A stretch of 64,000 bases of DNA, taken from Thuidium tamariscinum (taxonomy: Eukaryota > Streptophyta > Bryopsida > Hypnales > Thuidiaceae). This document shows positions 11,816-23,933 of the stretch, piece by piece. The DNA is taken from assembly GCA_947034885.2 (NCBI GenBank), contig OX344751.2, forward strand, positions 43,429,082 to 43,493,081, in the 5' to 3' direction. Position 1 is the stretch's first letter. Every line of letters starts with the position of its first letter. The position numbers were made by a program, and so were the translations under genes. The notes under the pieces were generated by a model. The model searched no databases and was not told the DNA's origin. It saw only the letters and a program-made list of their open reading frames with translations.

Positions 11816-12171
11816 GGTAGAGATGCCGATTCCATTTCTCTTCTTATGAAAATTAATAGAGTATCGATTGCAGAAGTTCAACTTCTCTCTCTAAAAAAGC
11901 AATCAGCTCTTAAATGGTCACATCAACAGTAGAGTACATTAGACTTTCTTTCATTCCCTAATTTCATCCCTTTATGCAAAATAACAAAAAAAACAAAACA
12001 TTTCTAATATTAGAGAGCAACTTGCCTTGGAAGAACACCACAAATCGACACCTACAAAGAACAAACAGTCATAAACTACTATAAAAACCTCAAAAAATTT
12101 CACCTGGCCCCACTGGAATCACCCTTGGCGGACTAGTGCAGGTACTCAACATCGCCATGCGGAACCCGCCA

Positions 12172-12500
12172 AGGTAGAAGGCTCTTAATTGGAGCAGGTT
12201 CTAAAATGATGCCCTACCTTAAATGTACAGTACTTGTACATGTTTCTTTTTCATAGCCTTCAGCAGTGTACTGACAATGTAGATTTTAGCTAGGACGCCA
12301 TTTTAGAGCCCTATGTCCTTTCAACTTCAAAATTTGATAACTAATTCAAAAATTCTCATAAAAATATGAAATGACTTGGGTTAGATGTCAATTCTACTTG
12401 TCTTTCAACAAAAAAATCTAGTGAAAAAAATTTCTAGAAGTTTTACCTCCTTGAAATTTTGTTTCAGCCCTTAGATGGTCCATTATAGGACCTCTTACCT
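12172..12500. mobile_element. MITE, family I (about 330 bp)
   Basis: Near-duplicate of 12706-13031; both carry 'ttctaaaatg(a/g)tgcccta' answered by its reverse complement about 95 bp later, so each has an internal hairpin. Ends AGGTAGAAGGCTC and roughly GGACCTCTTACCT are inverted repeats. Non-coding. Confidence 0.5.
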
Positions 12501-12576
12501 CACCCCACACCGGCACCCGCCAAAAAACCCGGCATGTGCGTGCTGCCAGTCGCTCACGTCTCCAAGGTGCGGTGTA

Positions 12577-13115
12577 AGGGGGAAGCATCCAATGGCGTCC
12601 TTGTATCTAATGCCGTCCGTTTCTAAGTCAACCATTCATTATAGAACAGAAATGTAGTGGGACTGTAGACTGCTTATTGTTTTAGGTCAAATGAAATAGG
12701 CCTATAGGAGGAGGCTCTTGAATGGAGCGGGTTCTAAAATGGTGCCCTATCTTAAATGTACAGTACTTGTACACGTTGCATTTTCATAGCCTTCAGCAGT
12801 GTACTGACAGTGTACATTTTAGCTAGGGCACCATTTTAGAGCCCTATGCTCTTTCAACTTCAGAATTTGATAACTAATTCTAGAGAGCTCCAAAAAATAT
12901 GAAACGACTTGGGTTCGATGCCTATTCAAGCTGTCTTTCAAGGATAATTCTCTGAAAAATATTTCAAGATGTTTGACCTGTCCAAAATTCTGTTCCAGCC
13001 CTTAGATGGTCGGTTTATGGACCTCCTCCCATACCTACATTTATAGCCTAAAATGATTGTGTGCTGTAGAAACAGACGGCACTGGGTACAGGAACGCCAT
13101 TGGGTGCCTCTCCAT
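12577..13115 (-). mobile_element. MITE family H, interrupted by a family I copy
   Basis: Outer element: the left end (GGAAGCATCCAATGGCGTCC) and the right end (CGCCATTGGGTGCCTCTCC) are inverted repeats, matching the intact 219-bp copy at 20879-21097 in opposite orientation. The middle is interrupted by an insert at about 12706-13031. Comparison with the intact copy shows the host sequence resuming at 'tacctacatttatagcct' after the insert. Confidence 0.6.
12706..13031. mobile_element. MITE family I copy nested in family H
   Basis: Begins about TAGGAGGAGGCTCTTGAATGG, ends GGACCTCCTCCCA, and is flanked by TA. Same family as 12172-12500. The hairpin TTCTAAAATGGTGCCCTA with its reverse complement is nearly exact here. 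Confidence 0.55.
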
Positions 13116-15472
13116 TACGTATAAAGTGTAGTTCTAACAGAGGTAAGTATGAATTAATTGCGTAATTACTATGTTGATATATGGTATTTAATTATAAGTC
13201 CGTTTTGCCCAAGCCAAGTATCTCTGCTCGGATACAAAAAACTGGCGCAACTTGACTCAAAACTTATTAAAAGATAACCGCCGAAAAGTACCGGCCTCGG
13301 GAAGGGCACCGAAACTCTATTTTAATTGGATATAAAGAGGCTCCTGGTGGTCCACTAATAATAGGTACGACATGCCCAGCAGCAGGCAGGCCAGCACTGC
13401 ACTGCCTTCAGTTTGCCGGGGAAATATCAAGTTGACCAGGAGAACGGCGGGCAGTGCAATTTGGCATGTGAATTTCGACAGTGATTAGTAAATTTGAAGA
13501 CTTTTCATTTGGCTGCCCGTAGGTGACAATACAGAGCTTTTTTGGTTTTGTCATAATGCAGAGTCTTTGGGTTTTGTCGTCAAATGTTGGTTTGGCTTCT
13601 TGACCATATTTGAGTTATTCGTAAAGTCCCCCCACTTTAGGCATGACTTTTTTTGAAGTTGAGAAGGCAACTATAGTTGAAGTGTCAAACTTTTTTGCAA
13701 GATACTTATGTCATACGACTTCAAATGTGGGGACCAAACTTTTTTAGGCACCATTTTGATGGAAAAATAAGTTTCATACCCACTTTTATTTTGACTTTTT
13801 TAACTCCACCGGCTTTTTCACAAAGCTCATGAGTTTAAATCCCAATTTAGGATACTTTATGAATAACTCAATTGTTTTGCTTTTGCTTTGTTTTCGTTTT
13901 GTTATTCCATTTAGGAACTAGCTACCAACAAAACTTCAACGGGGGAACCCTTATCATTTACATATCCATCACGCATTGTTTTTCTTTCTACCACTTCATA
14001 TGTATATAGTGACCTTTTATTCTCCATTAAAAACTCAATCCAAGTTCAAATCACTTTTAAAACTACATGTGGAAGTTCTCTAAGATTTGAAAGTTAAATT
14101 GTTCAGAGTTTATTTTTGTAGCAAAAGTAAACTTAGATTTTTTTTATTGTTGTCCTAATCCCTCTTGGTGTGCATTGTTTATTGTTTTGTTGCGGAATAG
14201 AAGATCACTACATTTTCTAGCCACATTTCAAGAAGATGCCAAACAATCCATTTTTGTACCTTTGTCATGTGCCAATTGAGAGGATGCTTTATAACCCCTA
14301 GAGGATTAAGACCATTTTTTGGGTCAAAATCACTCAAAACTACCATTTCTATTGCATTCATCCATGAAAACATTAAAAAAAATTTGGTTAGAATCTAATG
14401 TTAGGATCTTATATTTAACTTGTTTGAGATTATGTGGTAAAAATTTAATGAAGTCTTTGACTCTATAGATTGAAAGATATGAGCAATCAAAGTTCATTTT
14501 TCAAAAAGATGCTAAAATTATCTACAAAACAATATTGTCTATAATTTTCGTGTTAGTAGTCCAAATTGAATGAATGAAGCTTCAAATGTAGACAAAAATA
14601 TATACTTTGGGGGAAAAAATTTTAATTTTGTCTTTTTGCCAAAAAAAATTTGCTACCCACCAAGTTCAGTTTTGAACTTTTTGTATTATAACTTTTGCTA
14701 CAGAGAACCAATTGAAATAAAAATTATGTTTCAATAAAGCTAATTAGTTTTTCTATTTTATGAGAAAGTTTCAAAAAAATTCACCAAAAATTGTGGTAAT
14801 AGGAACTTGCCCAAAATCCATTTTGTATTTGAAAGGGACAACAATCCTTTAGGAATTAACTCAAGGTTCATTTCATTGTACTTCAAAAAACATTTTACAC
14901 TAAAATCTCACCACATATAGTCTATTTGACTTATGCATGCCCAAGTCTCCCAAAATAGTGATTTATAGAAAAACCAAGGTGGATTCTTCTCACATCTTCA
15001 TTACAAACGTGAGTTACCAACTTCATTGCATAATAAAGACAATTGAAAATAGAGTAATTGGATTGTTATCCTAGAATGTATGATTCGTTTTTCGTTTTCA
15101 ATTTATACTCTATAGTGGATACTTTTCATCGCTTTGGATAATTAGGGACCAAGGTGAAAATATCCCAAAACTATGTAGCTATAGAGTCATAGTAAATAGA
15201 CTTTTATCGAAAGCGTCCCTAAAATGCAATCAAACCATTCTATACTTAACTACAATTAGTTGACTAGTGATTCTATCGTCATTCATATCTCATCCTTTCC
15301 ACAAAAAATTAATAATTCATATTTTTCAATTGCTAGTACTTTTTAAATGTTATTTTTTAGAAAGAGAAATTCCATGTATATTGAATTGCTTATTTGGGCA
15401 TTTAGAGGGTATTTTCACTTCAATACATTCCATTAATTGTTTGGAGTAGGAGACCAAGTTAACATTGTCACT
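13116..15472. other. Intergenic DNA, nothing recognised; GC-richer patch at 13200-13500
   Basis: 13200-13500 is less AT-rich than its surroundings and contains TATAAAG at about 13331, but no conserved frame follows. The remainder is AT-rich without recognised repeats. Confidence 0.4.
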
Positions 15473-15752
15473 AACATTACATGAAATTTGAGGCCTCCAA
15501 AGGGTTGTTTTCGATTTGTTTCCAAAACTATTCCCGATATTGTTGGCTACTATCAAGCCAACAATTATCAAAAAAACAAAATAAAAATAAATTTTGGTCC
15601 TAAAATGCAAAAAATAAAATGAAAATATTTGATGACATAACACAATCATGACTACACAAGATTCCTGCATCTTTGTGTTTCCACAACAGTTTCTATATTC
15701 CTGAACTCTAGGAACTCACAATTTCTTGAAGGTCTCAAATCCCTTCTAATGC
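15473..15752. mobile_element. MITE, family G
   Basis: Left ATGAAATTTGAGGCCTCC and right GGTCTCAAATCCCTTCTAAT are inverted; the interior phrase 'ctctaggaactcacaatttct' is shared with other copies. Boundaries approximate. Confidence 0.45.
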
Positions 15753-15853
15753 GAGGCAAAATTTCCTTTTGCATTCTTGAAAAAGAGGCCCCCTGTAGTA
15801 AACAAAATTGTCTAATATCGCTCGTCAACCATAAAGTTAGTAATAGAAATCAA

Positions 15854-16025
15854 CACTAGAAGAAACCTTTGTTTTTTATGAAGCATTTTTTGTAATGTCT
15901 CCTTGTTTTTATATTATATTTGATGTTATAACTAACATCTTGAGGTTACATATGATGTCATCATTACCAAAAAAATAGGTGGATGTCATAAAAAATGCAT
16001 TAAAAAACATGGATTTATTATAGTA
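15854..16025. mobile_element. CACTA-type MITE (172 bp)
   Basis: Begins CACTAGAAGAAACC and ends TTTATTATAGTA, flanked by CAA at 15851-15853 and 16026-16028 (exact 3-bp duplication). Arms are clearly inverted but more diverged than at 9273. Like that copy it ends GTA. Confidence 0.8.
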
Positions 16026-16098
16026 CAAGTAGCACAATTTATTTTCATTGTGACTCTAATTGCAATTTAGTTCTAAGTTAACTACCAATTTGGTTCCA

Positions 16099-16823
16099 TT
16101 AACCAAGGAACACTACCAGCACCATTCCATGGCGTTTGGATGACTTCCAAGGGCCAAAAGATAGGGAGAACAATGTTTTTTTCGTCCATTTATTGTTTAG
16201 TGACCATTCATGTTGAGTTACAAAGAGTCTTCAATAGAATTTGCAATCCAACTAATGTTTTTTTTCATGTAATTTAGAAATAATTTTAGAAAACGGATGG
16301 CAAAATTTGCCATTTTAGGGTATTCTGAGATATTGAGTAAAAATGTGATTTTTCCTTGAAAATGACATTTTATGAGTTTGAGCCCAACTAATGAAATGAA
16401 GGTCTTTTCTTCTAGTTTCTACTCCTTTTGAAAAATTCCTCAAAATGAATATTTTATTGCAATATAAATTTTGGCTGCATTTTTAATGTCTATTGTATCC
16501 TAAAAATAGGTGTATATGGAAGTTGAGCTTACACCATGATGTTTGTCATTGTAATATTTACACATGGTGAATTTTTCAGATTTTTTGAGATAATTTCCTA
16601 TTTCCTATGATTTTTACTTCACTTTTTCTTCAAAAAATATCTTAAAATTCAATTTTACTCAAAAAAATCTGAAATTTTTGTGAAGTGAAAAAGACATATA
16701 CTTTCATTTCTGAAAATTAAAACAAAAAATTTCAAGCATGATTGGCTCTAGAACGGTAACAAATTGAGTGACGGGCAAGGGAGTTTCCACCTAGTGGTTA
16801 TAGGCCCATCCTTTAACGGTTAA
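16099..16823 (-). mobile_element. TTAA-flanked MITE, family 4 (725 bp)
   Basis: TTAA at 16099-16102 and 16820-16823. Homologous along its length to 44520-45256: both contain 'cattttatgagtttgagcccaactaatg' or a close variant, and 'gtgaa(a/t)tttttcagattttttgag'. The right end 'ataggcccatcctttaacggttaa' corresponds to 'ataggcccggcgtttcagggttaa' of the other copy. Taken as minus by the orientation of the better 'CCCTTGAAGG' end at 22866. Non-coding. Confidence 0.65.
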
Positions 16824-19319
16824 GCCATAAATATAGATGTCATCAGTAACAAATTGACACCTTTTGAATCTCTTACAATTGGGAACCTTGGGATTTGAGG
16901 ATTTAGAAATATGAAAACTATAAAATATAATACAAGCATTACATGCTTAGTTGCACAACTACTTGTAAATCATCCAACATAGCATGTACTAAGGGCCAAT
17001 TTTCATGTGAACCAAGCCGGTCGAACTTGCAAGGGAGAGCTAAAGTGAGAAGTGAGTGATGACACTTCTATGTGGCCCCAGTGGATGGGGAGATATTGAG
17101 TAAGAAAAGCACACGTAATGATTCCCTTGAAGTTCGCTCAATCTCCACCAATTGCCTCATCCACCAATATTGGTGAAACTTGAGCTTCTGCTTCTCCGCT
17201 CACCAAGGCCAGCAACACAATCGGTGTGAGCTGCTTGTCTTGTAGCACTTTTGCTATCAACCCCAATTCACATGGAAGCTGGGCCTAAGTCCTTGTTGTT
17301 TGAATAGTCTAAATTTTGTTTTATAAATTTTTGTAGTATTGTGAAGTTATTAAGATAAACTAGCCTTAGATACACAATCAATTGAGTTCACATCTAGAAA
17401 ATGATTCATTAGAATCTTACATCAACACCTGAGGGAATTTTTGCAATAAGTGAAATTTGAGATAATTAACTTAAGTTAGTAACCACTATCAATGCTTTTG
17501 GTGATGGTAAAGGAATTATTAGTAATTGCAATAGGAATTTCCACCTTTCTAGTGTACATTTGTTACAAGAAAAAACTTTGTTTTTACTTCATGTCATGGC
17601 CATATTAGAAAATATTGTGACTACTTCAAATGGTAAGATGACTACTACAAGTACACTTTTAGGTCATTTGTGGGAATCTAGACTATTTGGAGCCAATAGG
17701 GCAACACACTTATGAATTTATAAGAAATTCATTTTTTTGTCAAAAACAAATTGATTGTTCTTGCTAATTATCACATTTTTCTTTATCAAAATAGAGAACA
17801 AGCTTTTGGGCATGCTAATTAGTTGTGTGGAGCCAAATGTAAGTAGAGGCCTCATTGAAGACCCATAAAGACACATGTGTAAGGTGCCAACATAAGAGGA
17901 TTTCTAGTTGTTTTAGAAGATTGCAAGTTCTTGGATTTTTGGTTTCCCATAATAAAAGTAGAAAAGACCCCTATTTTGTGCCATGCCTAGGATATGTTCT
18001 AAACCTCTTCAAGCAAATATGAATTCAATTTTTTCTTAAAAATTATTTGCATAAAATTAAAAAACTCTTACATTTTTCCCCAAGGTAAATCCACCTTGTT
18101 GGGTCCACCTTTGTTGATAGGATTTAACACCTTTAGCTGAAAAGCATTCATCATGAAAATAGAAATCTATGAATTGAAGGCAATAATAGTATTTTTTTAA
18201 AACTATAGATGAACAATAAAGCCCTAGTACATGTCCTTCCACCAAACATCAATATTTGAAGGACCCAGATACAATGGTGTATCAAACTTGGAATCTATTG
18301 ACAAATTGCCCCTCCTAAAAACCCTTGAGTAGGAGAGGGCCGGGGTGAATTGATCCCTTACTCACCCCTTGGGAAAATGTTGAAATTTTTTAATTTTCCA
18401 AGCATGATCAAATTTGCAAATTTTGAATTCTTATTTGTTATCAGAGACCCTAAACTACCTAGAATGAAGGTAATAAGGTACACTACCCCCTAGGCATTCA
18501 AACTTGTCTCCAAAATTGACGATTTAAAAAAAAACTGTCATTAAGTAATATCTTTAAGAATATTTTGGAATCAAAATGCAAATAAAATTTGTAGATTTTG
18601 AGTTTTAGATTCAATCCATACAGTAAGATTCACCAATGGTATCACCAATATTTTCTATAAAATTTAAAAGGAAATTTCTAAATTCCTTCTAAATTCAATT
18701 ACAAGCAAAATATTATCATTTTTTTGAGTAAATTTTGTTGGAATGGATTTGTAACGAGGTTCTTTTAAAATGGTGACTTTAAAAAAAAAATTGTGTCCTT
18801 TTGATTCTATGACTTCATTTTTGCAATTCCAAGTTTGAACTAGGGTAAATGCAATTTTGGCTTGGTCAACCACTTTACAAACTTTCACACTAAACACTTG
18901 TAATTTTAGAAAAATATGTAGTCTAATAACATCAAATCCAACCTTTGGATAGGACAACAACTTCATGAAGTATGTCTACAAATTATGATGACTTTCGTCC
19001 AAGCTATAATTAAAAAATGATCCAATTTTCAATTTGTGTATTGTTCAAAAATTGGACATTGGCACGCTTCAGAGTTAGTCAAGCACAAAATAGGGAGCAT
19101 GTTTTTTTACTTGCACTCATGTAGTGATTTAGAGAGGTTGAGAAAGGGGCCCAATCCACTAGGGCTTTCACTAAACAATGACAGAAAATCCTAAAGTTCT
19201 TTGCTATGAAACTACTAAATGTGATATTTTCTATCAAATATATGAATGAATGTTGAAATTCAGAGCACCACTTTAACATTTTATAATGCCATATTGACAC
19301 TTCATAAAAGCTGGAAAAA
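16824..19319. other. AT-rich intergenic DNA with family F fragments
   Basis: 17950-18140 carries the 'cccctattttgtgccatg' and 'gggtccacctttgttgataggatttaac' phrases of family F, and 18350-18480 another fragment of it. 16960-17290 has somewhat higher GC without a recognisable frame. Nothing else supported. Confidence 0.4.
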
Positions 19320-19432
19320 AAAGCATTGCAATTCACCTCCGGTTTTCTCAAATCTGATTGGTGGAAATCATGGTTTCTAAAATCTGATTGGTAAAAATCC
19401 ATGGTCTCTCGACTTGGACGGCCAAGTGTAAA
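19320..19432. repeat. Fragment related to the 127-bp inverted repeat at 28493
   Basis: 'gacttggacggccaagtgt' and the two 'aatctgattggt' phrases match the right half of the element at 28493-28619. The left end is missing. Confidence 0.4.
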
Positions 19433-20256
19433 GTCGCCCTAAGTTATCACAGCCATGATGATGGGATGGTAAGGTAAGCTTTCGAAGGAGACAATACTCA
19501 TCATAAGTGAAGATGAGGCCCACAATGCCTCCCTTGGTCTGTTCTGTTCAATGAGGATGTACCCTAACTTACTTGCTGCCTGCTGTCAAGGCAGCCAAGC
19601 ACCTGGCCATTTCATGTCTGAATGAATGAATGAATCATGGTCATTATCTTTGTTGTACTCGCCTTCATTCAGGTGCGTTTTGATCTTCAAGTTGCACAGA
19701 TTTTTATAAGTTATGTGCATGCCTTTGTGCACAACACAACAACTATGTGACAATCTAAAGTATATGTGTCAGTAGGATTCATTTGTTTCAAGAAATAAAT
19801 AGAAAAAACACAAAAATGTATATATGCATCTTGGTACCATTATTTGTTTGTACATTCACCGTTGGACTAGACTACTTCAGACCAGGGCTTTTTTTTTTTC
19901 TTGCGCAATTTTGCCAGTTTGTTAGAATTCTGATCTCTCCTGGTTCATCCCTCTAAAATTTGTCCTCTGCAATGAAGTCAGCAAGGGGGACACTGGTCCA
20001 AAAAAAAGCCCTGCTTCAGACCACCAGGTAGGCAAGGCTTGCACTCTATACAAACTTAGAGCATCCCCAACAGCTTGTAAGAAATGACTCAAATTGGGTA
20101 TGTAGTCAGGTCGGGTGACATTGAGCACACAACGAAATGGAGAGGAGGAGGTTGCACTTACTTTGGTTCTCTTCCCAAAAAATTGAAGTGGACTTTGACA
20201 TCTTCATTGTTGAGATTAGTGGGATTTTTTTTTGTTTTCAAGACAAATATTTATAT
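19433..20256. other. Intergenic DNA with a short GAAT microsatellite
   Basis: 19618-19633 has about four GAAT units. 19890-20010 contains a T-run/A-run pair around 'agggc...gccct'. 20057-20075 has 'agagcatccccaacag', resembling the end of the element at 27652, but no partner end was found. Confidence 0.35.
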
Positions 20257-20540
20257 GGCCTTCCTTTCAAGAAGGTTTTAAGTTGTCTTGCTCCTTCATT
20301 TGTAGTGCTTTAATTGATGGACAACCTAATTTGAGTATATAATTTTGATTATGTAATTTCCTTATGCAATTTTTGTATATATTGGCTTTCTATAACAAAT
20401 GACATAAAGTTTTGGAAACATTGTGGCAATGGTGTACTAGGCTTTGATTACAATTTGACATTTTTTTAACACATTTACCTTCATTTTTTCCAAAGGCTTG
20501 AAGCTACCCATTTTTTTGAAAGGAAAATTGGCCCTCTAAT
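20257..20540 (+). repeat. Dispersed repeat, pair with 48433-48705
   Basis: Both copies share 'gaaggttttaagttgtct', 'tttgattgatggrcarcct' (or close variants), 'gcaatttttgtat' and 'catttrtcctcatttttt' in the same order over about 280 bp. No ends or coding frame recognised. Confidence 0.5.
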
Positions 20541-20878
20541 TGCTTTAAAAAGAACCTGGTTGGGATGAGTGTCAGCTTTGTTCCATAGTAAAATGCAATA
20601 TAAGATCAAAAATTGAACACCCGGATCAGTTTCTTACAATGTTTGATTGTGATTCCTTTTTTAGTTCACAATGGATACTTTTTGTCTCCTCATGAAACTG
20701 TAATAAAACGTAAAGAAATGTATGCATTAGGGCTAGGTTTCTTGGAAACTACACTAGTTACATTGCCTTTGCAATTACCCAAGAAAACTACTCTGCAAGC
20801 ATCAAAGTCAAAAAATATTTCTACATATTTCCATTTGTACACATGGAGGTTTATGAGTTTCAACCACACCAATAACTA

Positions 20879-21097
20879 AGGGAGAGGCATCCAATGGCGC
20901 ACATGTACCCAATGCCGTCCGTTTCTACAACACACAATCATTTTAGGCTATAAATGTAGGTAAGCATGACATGGCTATTTCTTTTGACCTAAAACAATAA
21001 ACAGTCTACAATCACGCTACATTTATGTTCTAAAATGAACGATTGACTTAGAAATGGATGGCATTGGGTGCAGGTGCGCTATTGGGTGCTTCTCCTA
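20879..21097 (+). mobile_element. MITE, family H, intact copy (219 bp)
   Basis: Ends GGGAGAGGCATCCAATGGCG and CGCTATTGGGTGCTTCTCC are inverted repeats, extended inward by 'cccaatgccgtccgtttct' and its partner. Flanked by TA. This intact copy shows that the one at 12577 is interrupted. Confidence 0.7.
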
Positions 21098-21338
21098 TAA
21101 TTCAAAAGTAGTGCGTTCGTTTTGATGTGTACTGTGTTTTTTTTAATGCAATGGGGTTTCTCCAATTGGCAAAAAAAAAGAGTAAAAAGCAAAAAGTAAA
21201 AAGTAGTGCGTTCTCATACAATTTCAATTGAATAATTATCTAGTGTGAAATATCAAAATTAGTCTAGTGAGAGGCAACCTAATTTCACTACGTAGCATAA
21301 TTGACATCAATAGCAACTTGTGTTGCTGGGTTGAATTA

Positions 21339-21995
21339 AGGTGGGTACACCCAAAAAGCCCTGTTCCTAAAAGCGCCATCTACAGTGCACATACATTTCT
21401 GAAATCAGTCATGTTCATAGACTGTAGATGGCGCTTTCAGAAACAGACATTGACTGTTAATAACTTTTGCATACAGTGGAAACACCCAAAACTGTCCAAA
21501 TAAGGAATTCAGCATAGTTGGAGGCAGAGTTTTCTAATAATTATATTTTTGTAGTATTAGCGAGTGAAAATCATGAATATTAAGAAAAATTAGATTTTTC
21601 GGACATAGTATGTAATTTCTACAAATTTTCAAAGTGTTTTCTCCCTAGACCTGCGGAACTATCCTGTAGGTGCCCCCAAAATTTAACTTTGCAAAAATCA
21701 GCTCTAAGCCAACCAGATTTTCTTATGTGTCCTTCAACTGTGTCAGCAAATTACAATCACACATGTGACAAACACATTAACTACACTCTAGGGACATATT
21801 TGGGTGAATCTATGGTCCATTGGAAGGAACATGTGCGGGAATGGGTGTTTTGCCCTTATGGTATCCAAATCCTGCATTCTTTGGTGTGTTGGAACATGCT
21901 TTCACTTGCCAACAAGACTACATAAAAATTTGAACTAATTAATAGCAGGAAGTAGGCTCAGTATGAATAAGTGGCGCTTTTGTGTGTACCTACCT
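21339..21995 (+). mobile_element. AGGT-ACC element, family B, carrying a nested 383-bp element
   Basis: Outer ends AGGTGGGTACACCCAAAAAG and the near reverse complement GCGCTTTTGTGTGTACCTACCT, flanked by TA on both sides (21337-21338, 21996-21997). Homologous to the uninterrupted copies at 30600-30872 and 44115-44386. An internal hairpin 'gcgccatctacagt...actgtagatggcgc' lies near 21375-21435. Confidence 0.85.
21474..21856 (+). mobile_element. 383-bp TA-flanked element nested in family B
   Basis: CAGTGGAAACACCCAAAAC at the left, GGGTGTTTTGCCCT at the right, flanked by TA (21472-21473 and 21857-21858). The copy at 29189-29571 has exactly the same length. Sister family B copies read straight across this point ('gcatacggtatcc' at about 30731), so the boundaries are certain. 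TA target plus CAGT start suggests a Tc1/mariner-type MITE. Confidence 0.88.
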
Positions 21996-21997
21996 TA

Positions 21998-22865
21998 GTA
22001 CAGTAAATGCCCTGTCCAGAACTAATGCACATGTTTATCCATCTTGGAAGTTGGGGCTTGGGTAGATTTTTCAAGTTGTGGTGCACCCTGCAGACACATG
22101 TCAAAGAGGGAGGGCGCTCTCCCAGCACCCTCCAGTAGCTAAGCTTAGTGTAAAGGAGGACCAAAGCCAGTCAGTGGGGATTATAATCCAGCCATTAGGA
22201 TTGAAGGATGTGCACGACTAAGTGCATGCCTGGCTGTTGTGAAGATATTACCACCACAGTACACAAGCTGCATGCATGCAACTCTCACTTTTGTATAGAG
22301 AATTGACCCAGGATGGCTGGTGACCTTAGGAATTTTTTTTTGCAATTTTTTGTTGAAGAATAGCAACTTGACATTAGGGGTATTCACAGCAACTTCAGGC
22401 TCCTGAGCTTCGCAAGAGAACGGTGCGCTCGGGACTCTGGTTGGCTTCCACAACAACCTGTGTGAACAAATATTCTTATTTTTTCCTCACTTTGCAACCT
22501 TCATTCTTTTGGTCCGGAGGTGAAGAACGGGTGTGAAGAACTCATTCACAAGTGAAAGTTTCATCTTGCGGCCTCAAGTTTTCACTCCACCGCCAAGCCT
22601 TCCTCGATTTCACCATCGTCTCCTCCTTTGCACCCGTTGCGATTGGTCCCCCCAAATAATAAACAAGTTATTGTCTTCTCAACCTTCGTGAGGTTTCTTC
22701 TCAACCATCGCTAGGGGGTCGTCACAGCTATTTCATTCTTTGGCCTTCCCGATTGGTTGCTAAAAACTTGGATTCTCTTGTGAAGTTCTAGTCCAAGGAG
22801 GCGTTGTGACTACTTGTATTGCAAATACCCTCTAGCACAAGGTAGAAGCATTAGTAGGCAAGCAT
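21998..22865. other. Moderate-GC intergenic segment, unexplained
   Basis: 22070-22470 and 22500-22830 are less AT-rich than the surroundings and not matched elsewhere in the window. A minus-strand frame of 91 codons (22181-22456) has no recognisable motif. It could be a captured gene fragment or a decayed element; neither is shown. Confidence 0.35.
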
Positions 22866-23110
22866 TTAACCCTTGAAGGACAGACCTATAACCATAGGTT
22901 TTAAGCCTTGTTGCCTATCAGTCAGTTTATTGCCATTTTGGAACTAGATATGTATGAAAAAATTTACATTTATTTGTCAAAGGTGAAATTACTTGTCTTT
23001 TGTGCTTCACAAAAAACTTAGATTTTTTTTAGGAAAATTGATTTTCAAGTGAATTTTTCGGAAAGAAAGTGAAGAAAAAAGCATATCAAATAGAAAATTG
23101 GATGAAAAGT
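22866..23110 (+). mobile_element. TTAA MITE family 4, left-end fragment
   Basis: TTAACCCTTGAAGGACAGACC, then 'cctataacca' and 'gaactagatatgtatgaaa', matching the copy at 54013. Homology fades after about 23110. TTAA also occurs at 23655 after 'aggggttaa', but I could not show it to be the same element's end. Confidence 0.5.
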
Positions 23111-23933
23111 CTATATTATAGACACCTCAATGGTTATAGTGTATTTATGTTCTAAATACCTAAATTATATATGTTTAAATTATAAACTTCTGCAATGAGT
23201 ATAGGATACTTACTTATACTTAGGCTCAAAGCTTATGTTGACAGACTAGTGTTGCTGGCCATTGTACAATCAAAAAAATATTCTTGGGAGAACATTTGTC
23301 AAGATACTAGCTTTCTACTTCACTAATTTGGATTCAAATTGACTACATAGTTGAAGGATTGTGAAATGAAATGGGTTCTTGGTGTCAACATGGGCAACTT
23401 AGAGAAGTATTTCATTTTATTATGATTTTTAATCCAATTGCAATACCATGTAGCTTATGCATTGAAGTTTATTATGTTGAAACTTCAAAATGATCATCTT
23501 CACTAATTATATGATATTTATACTTGTAAACATTAAGAAAAGTTTTTCATGACTTTGCACTTGGATAGATCCTCTTTTACAAAAGTCTAATAAGGTGCAT
23601 TTGCATATCCAGAATTGATTCAAAGAATAAAAAATGACCATCACTCAATTAGGGGTTAATATATGTTACTTTTGAATACTAAGTATACTTTAATATTGAG
23701 ACACTAATTGCCTAGTGGACCATTTCGTAATCACTACCCAACTTCGAGGGTTGCCTAAACTCCCCTCCCATTTTTTTTTAAATTTCATAATTTTCACATG
23801 TACTTTGTCAATTTTTCTTACAATAACAAAGAAAACCTTTTCATATATTTGGACAAAAACTAGGCCCTTTTTCTAAAGTCAAACACCTTTAAAAATGTTC
23901 ATCATGGGTAGTCTTAGAAAAAAAACATTGGAT
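23111..23933. other. AT-rich intergenic DNA, nothing recognised
   Basis: No conserved frame; possible continuation of a degraded TTAA element to about 23658. Confidence 0.35.

Noticed and set aside
13320-13345. TATA box and possible promoter near 13331
   Set aside because: TATAAAG occurs by chance in AT-rich DNA, and no coding frame or splice structure follows.
16780-16830. tRNA-like phrase 'gtggttataggcccatcctttaacggttaag'
   Set aside because: No cloverleaf could be drawn; it is the end of a TTAA element, with a homologue at 45215-45256.
20057-20075. Second copy of the GAGCATCCCCA element
   Set aside because: Only one end is present at 20057 (and another lone end-like phrase near 46236); without a partner end no element is claimed.
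22181-22456. 91-codon minus-strand frame
   Set aside because: No recognisable domain, no supporting context; noted only as part of an unexplained segment.
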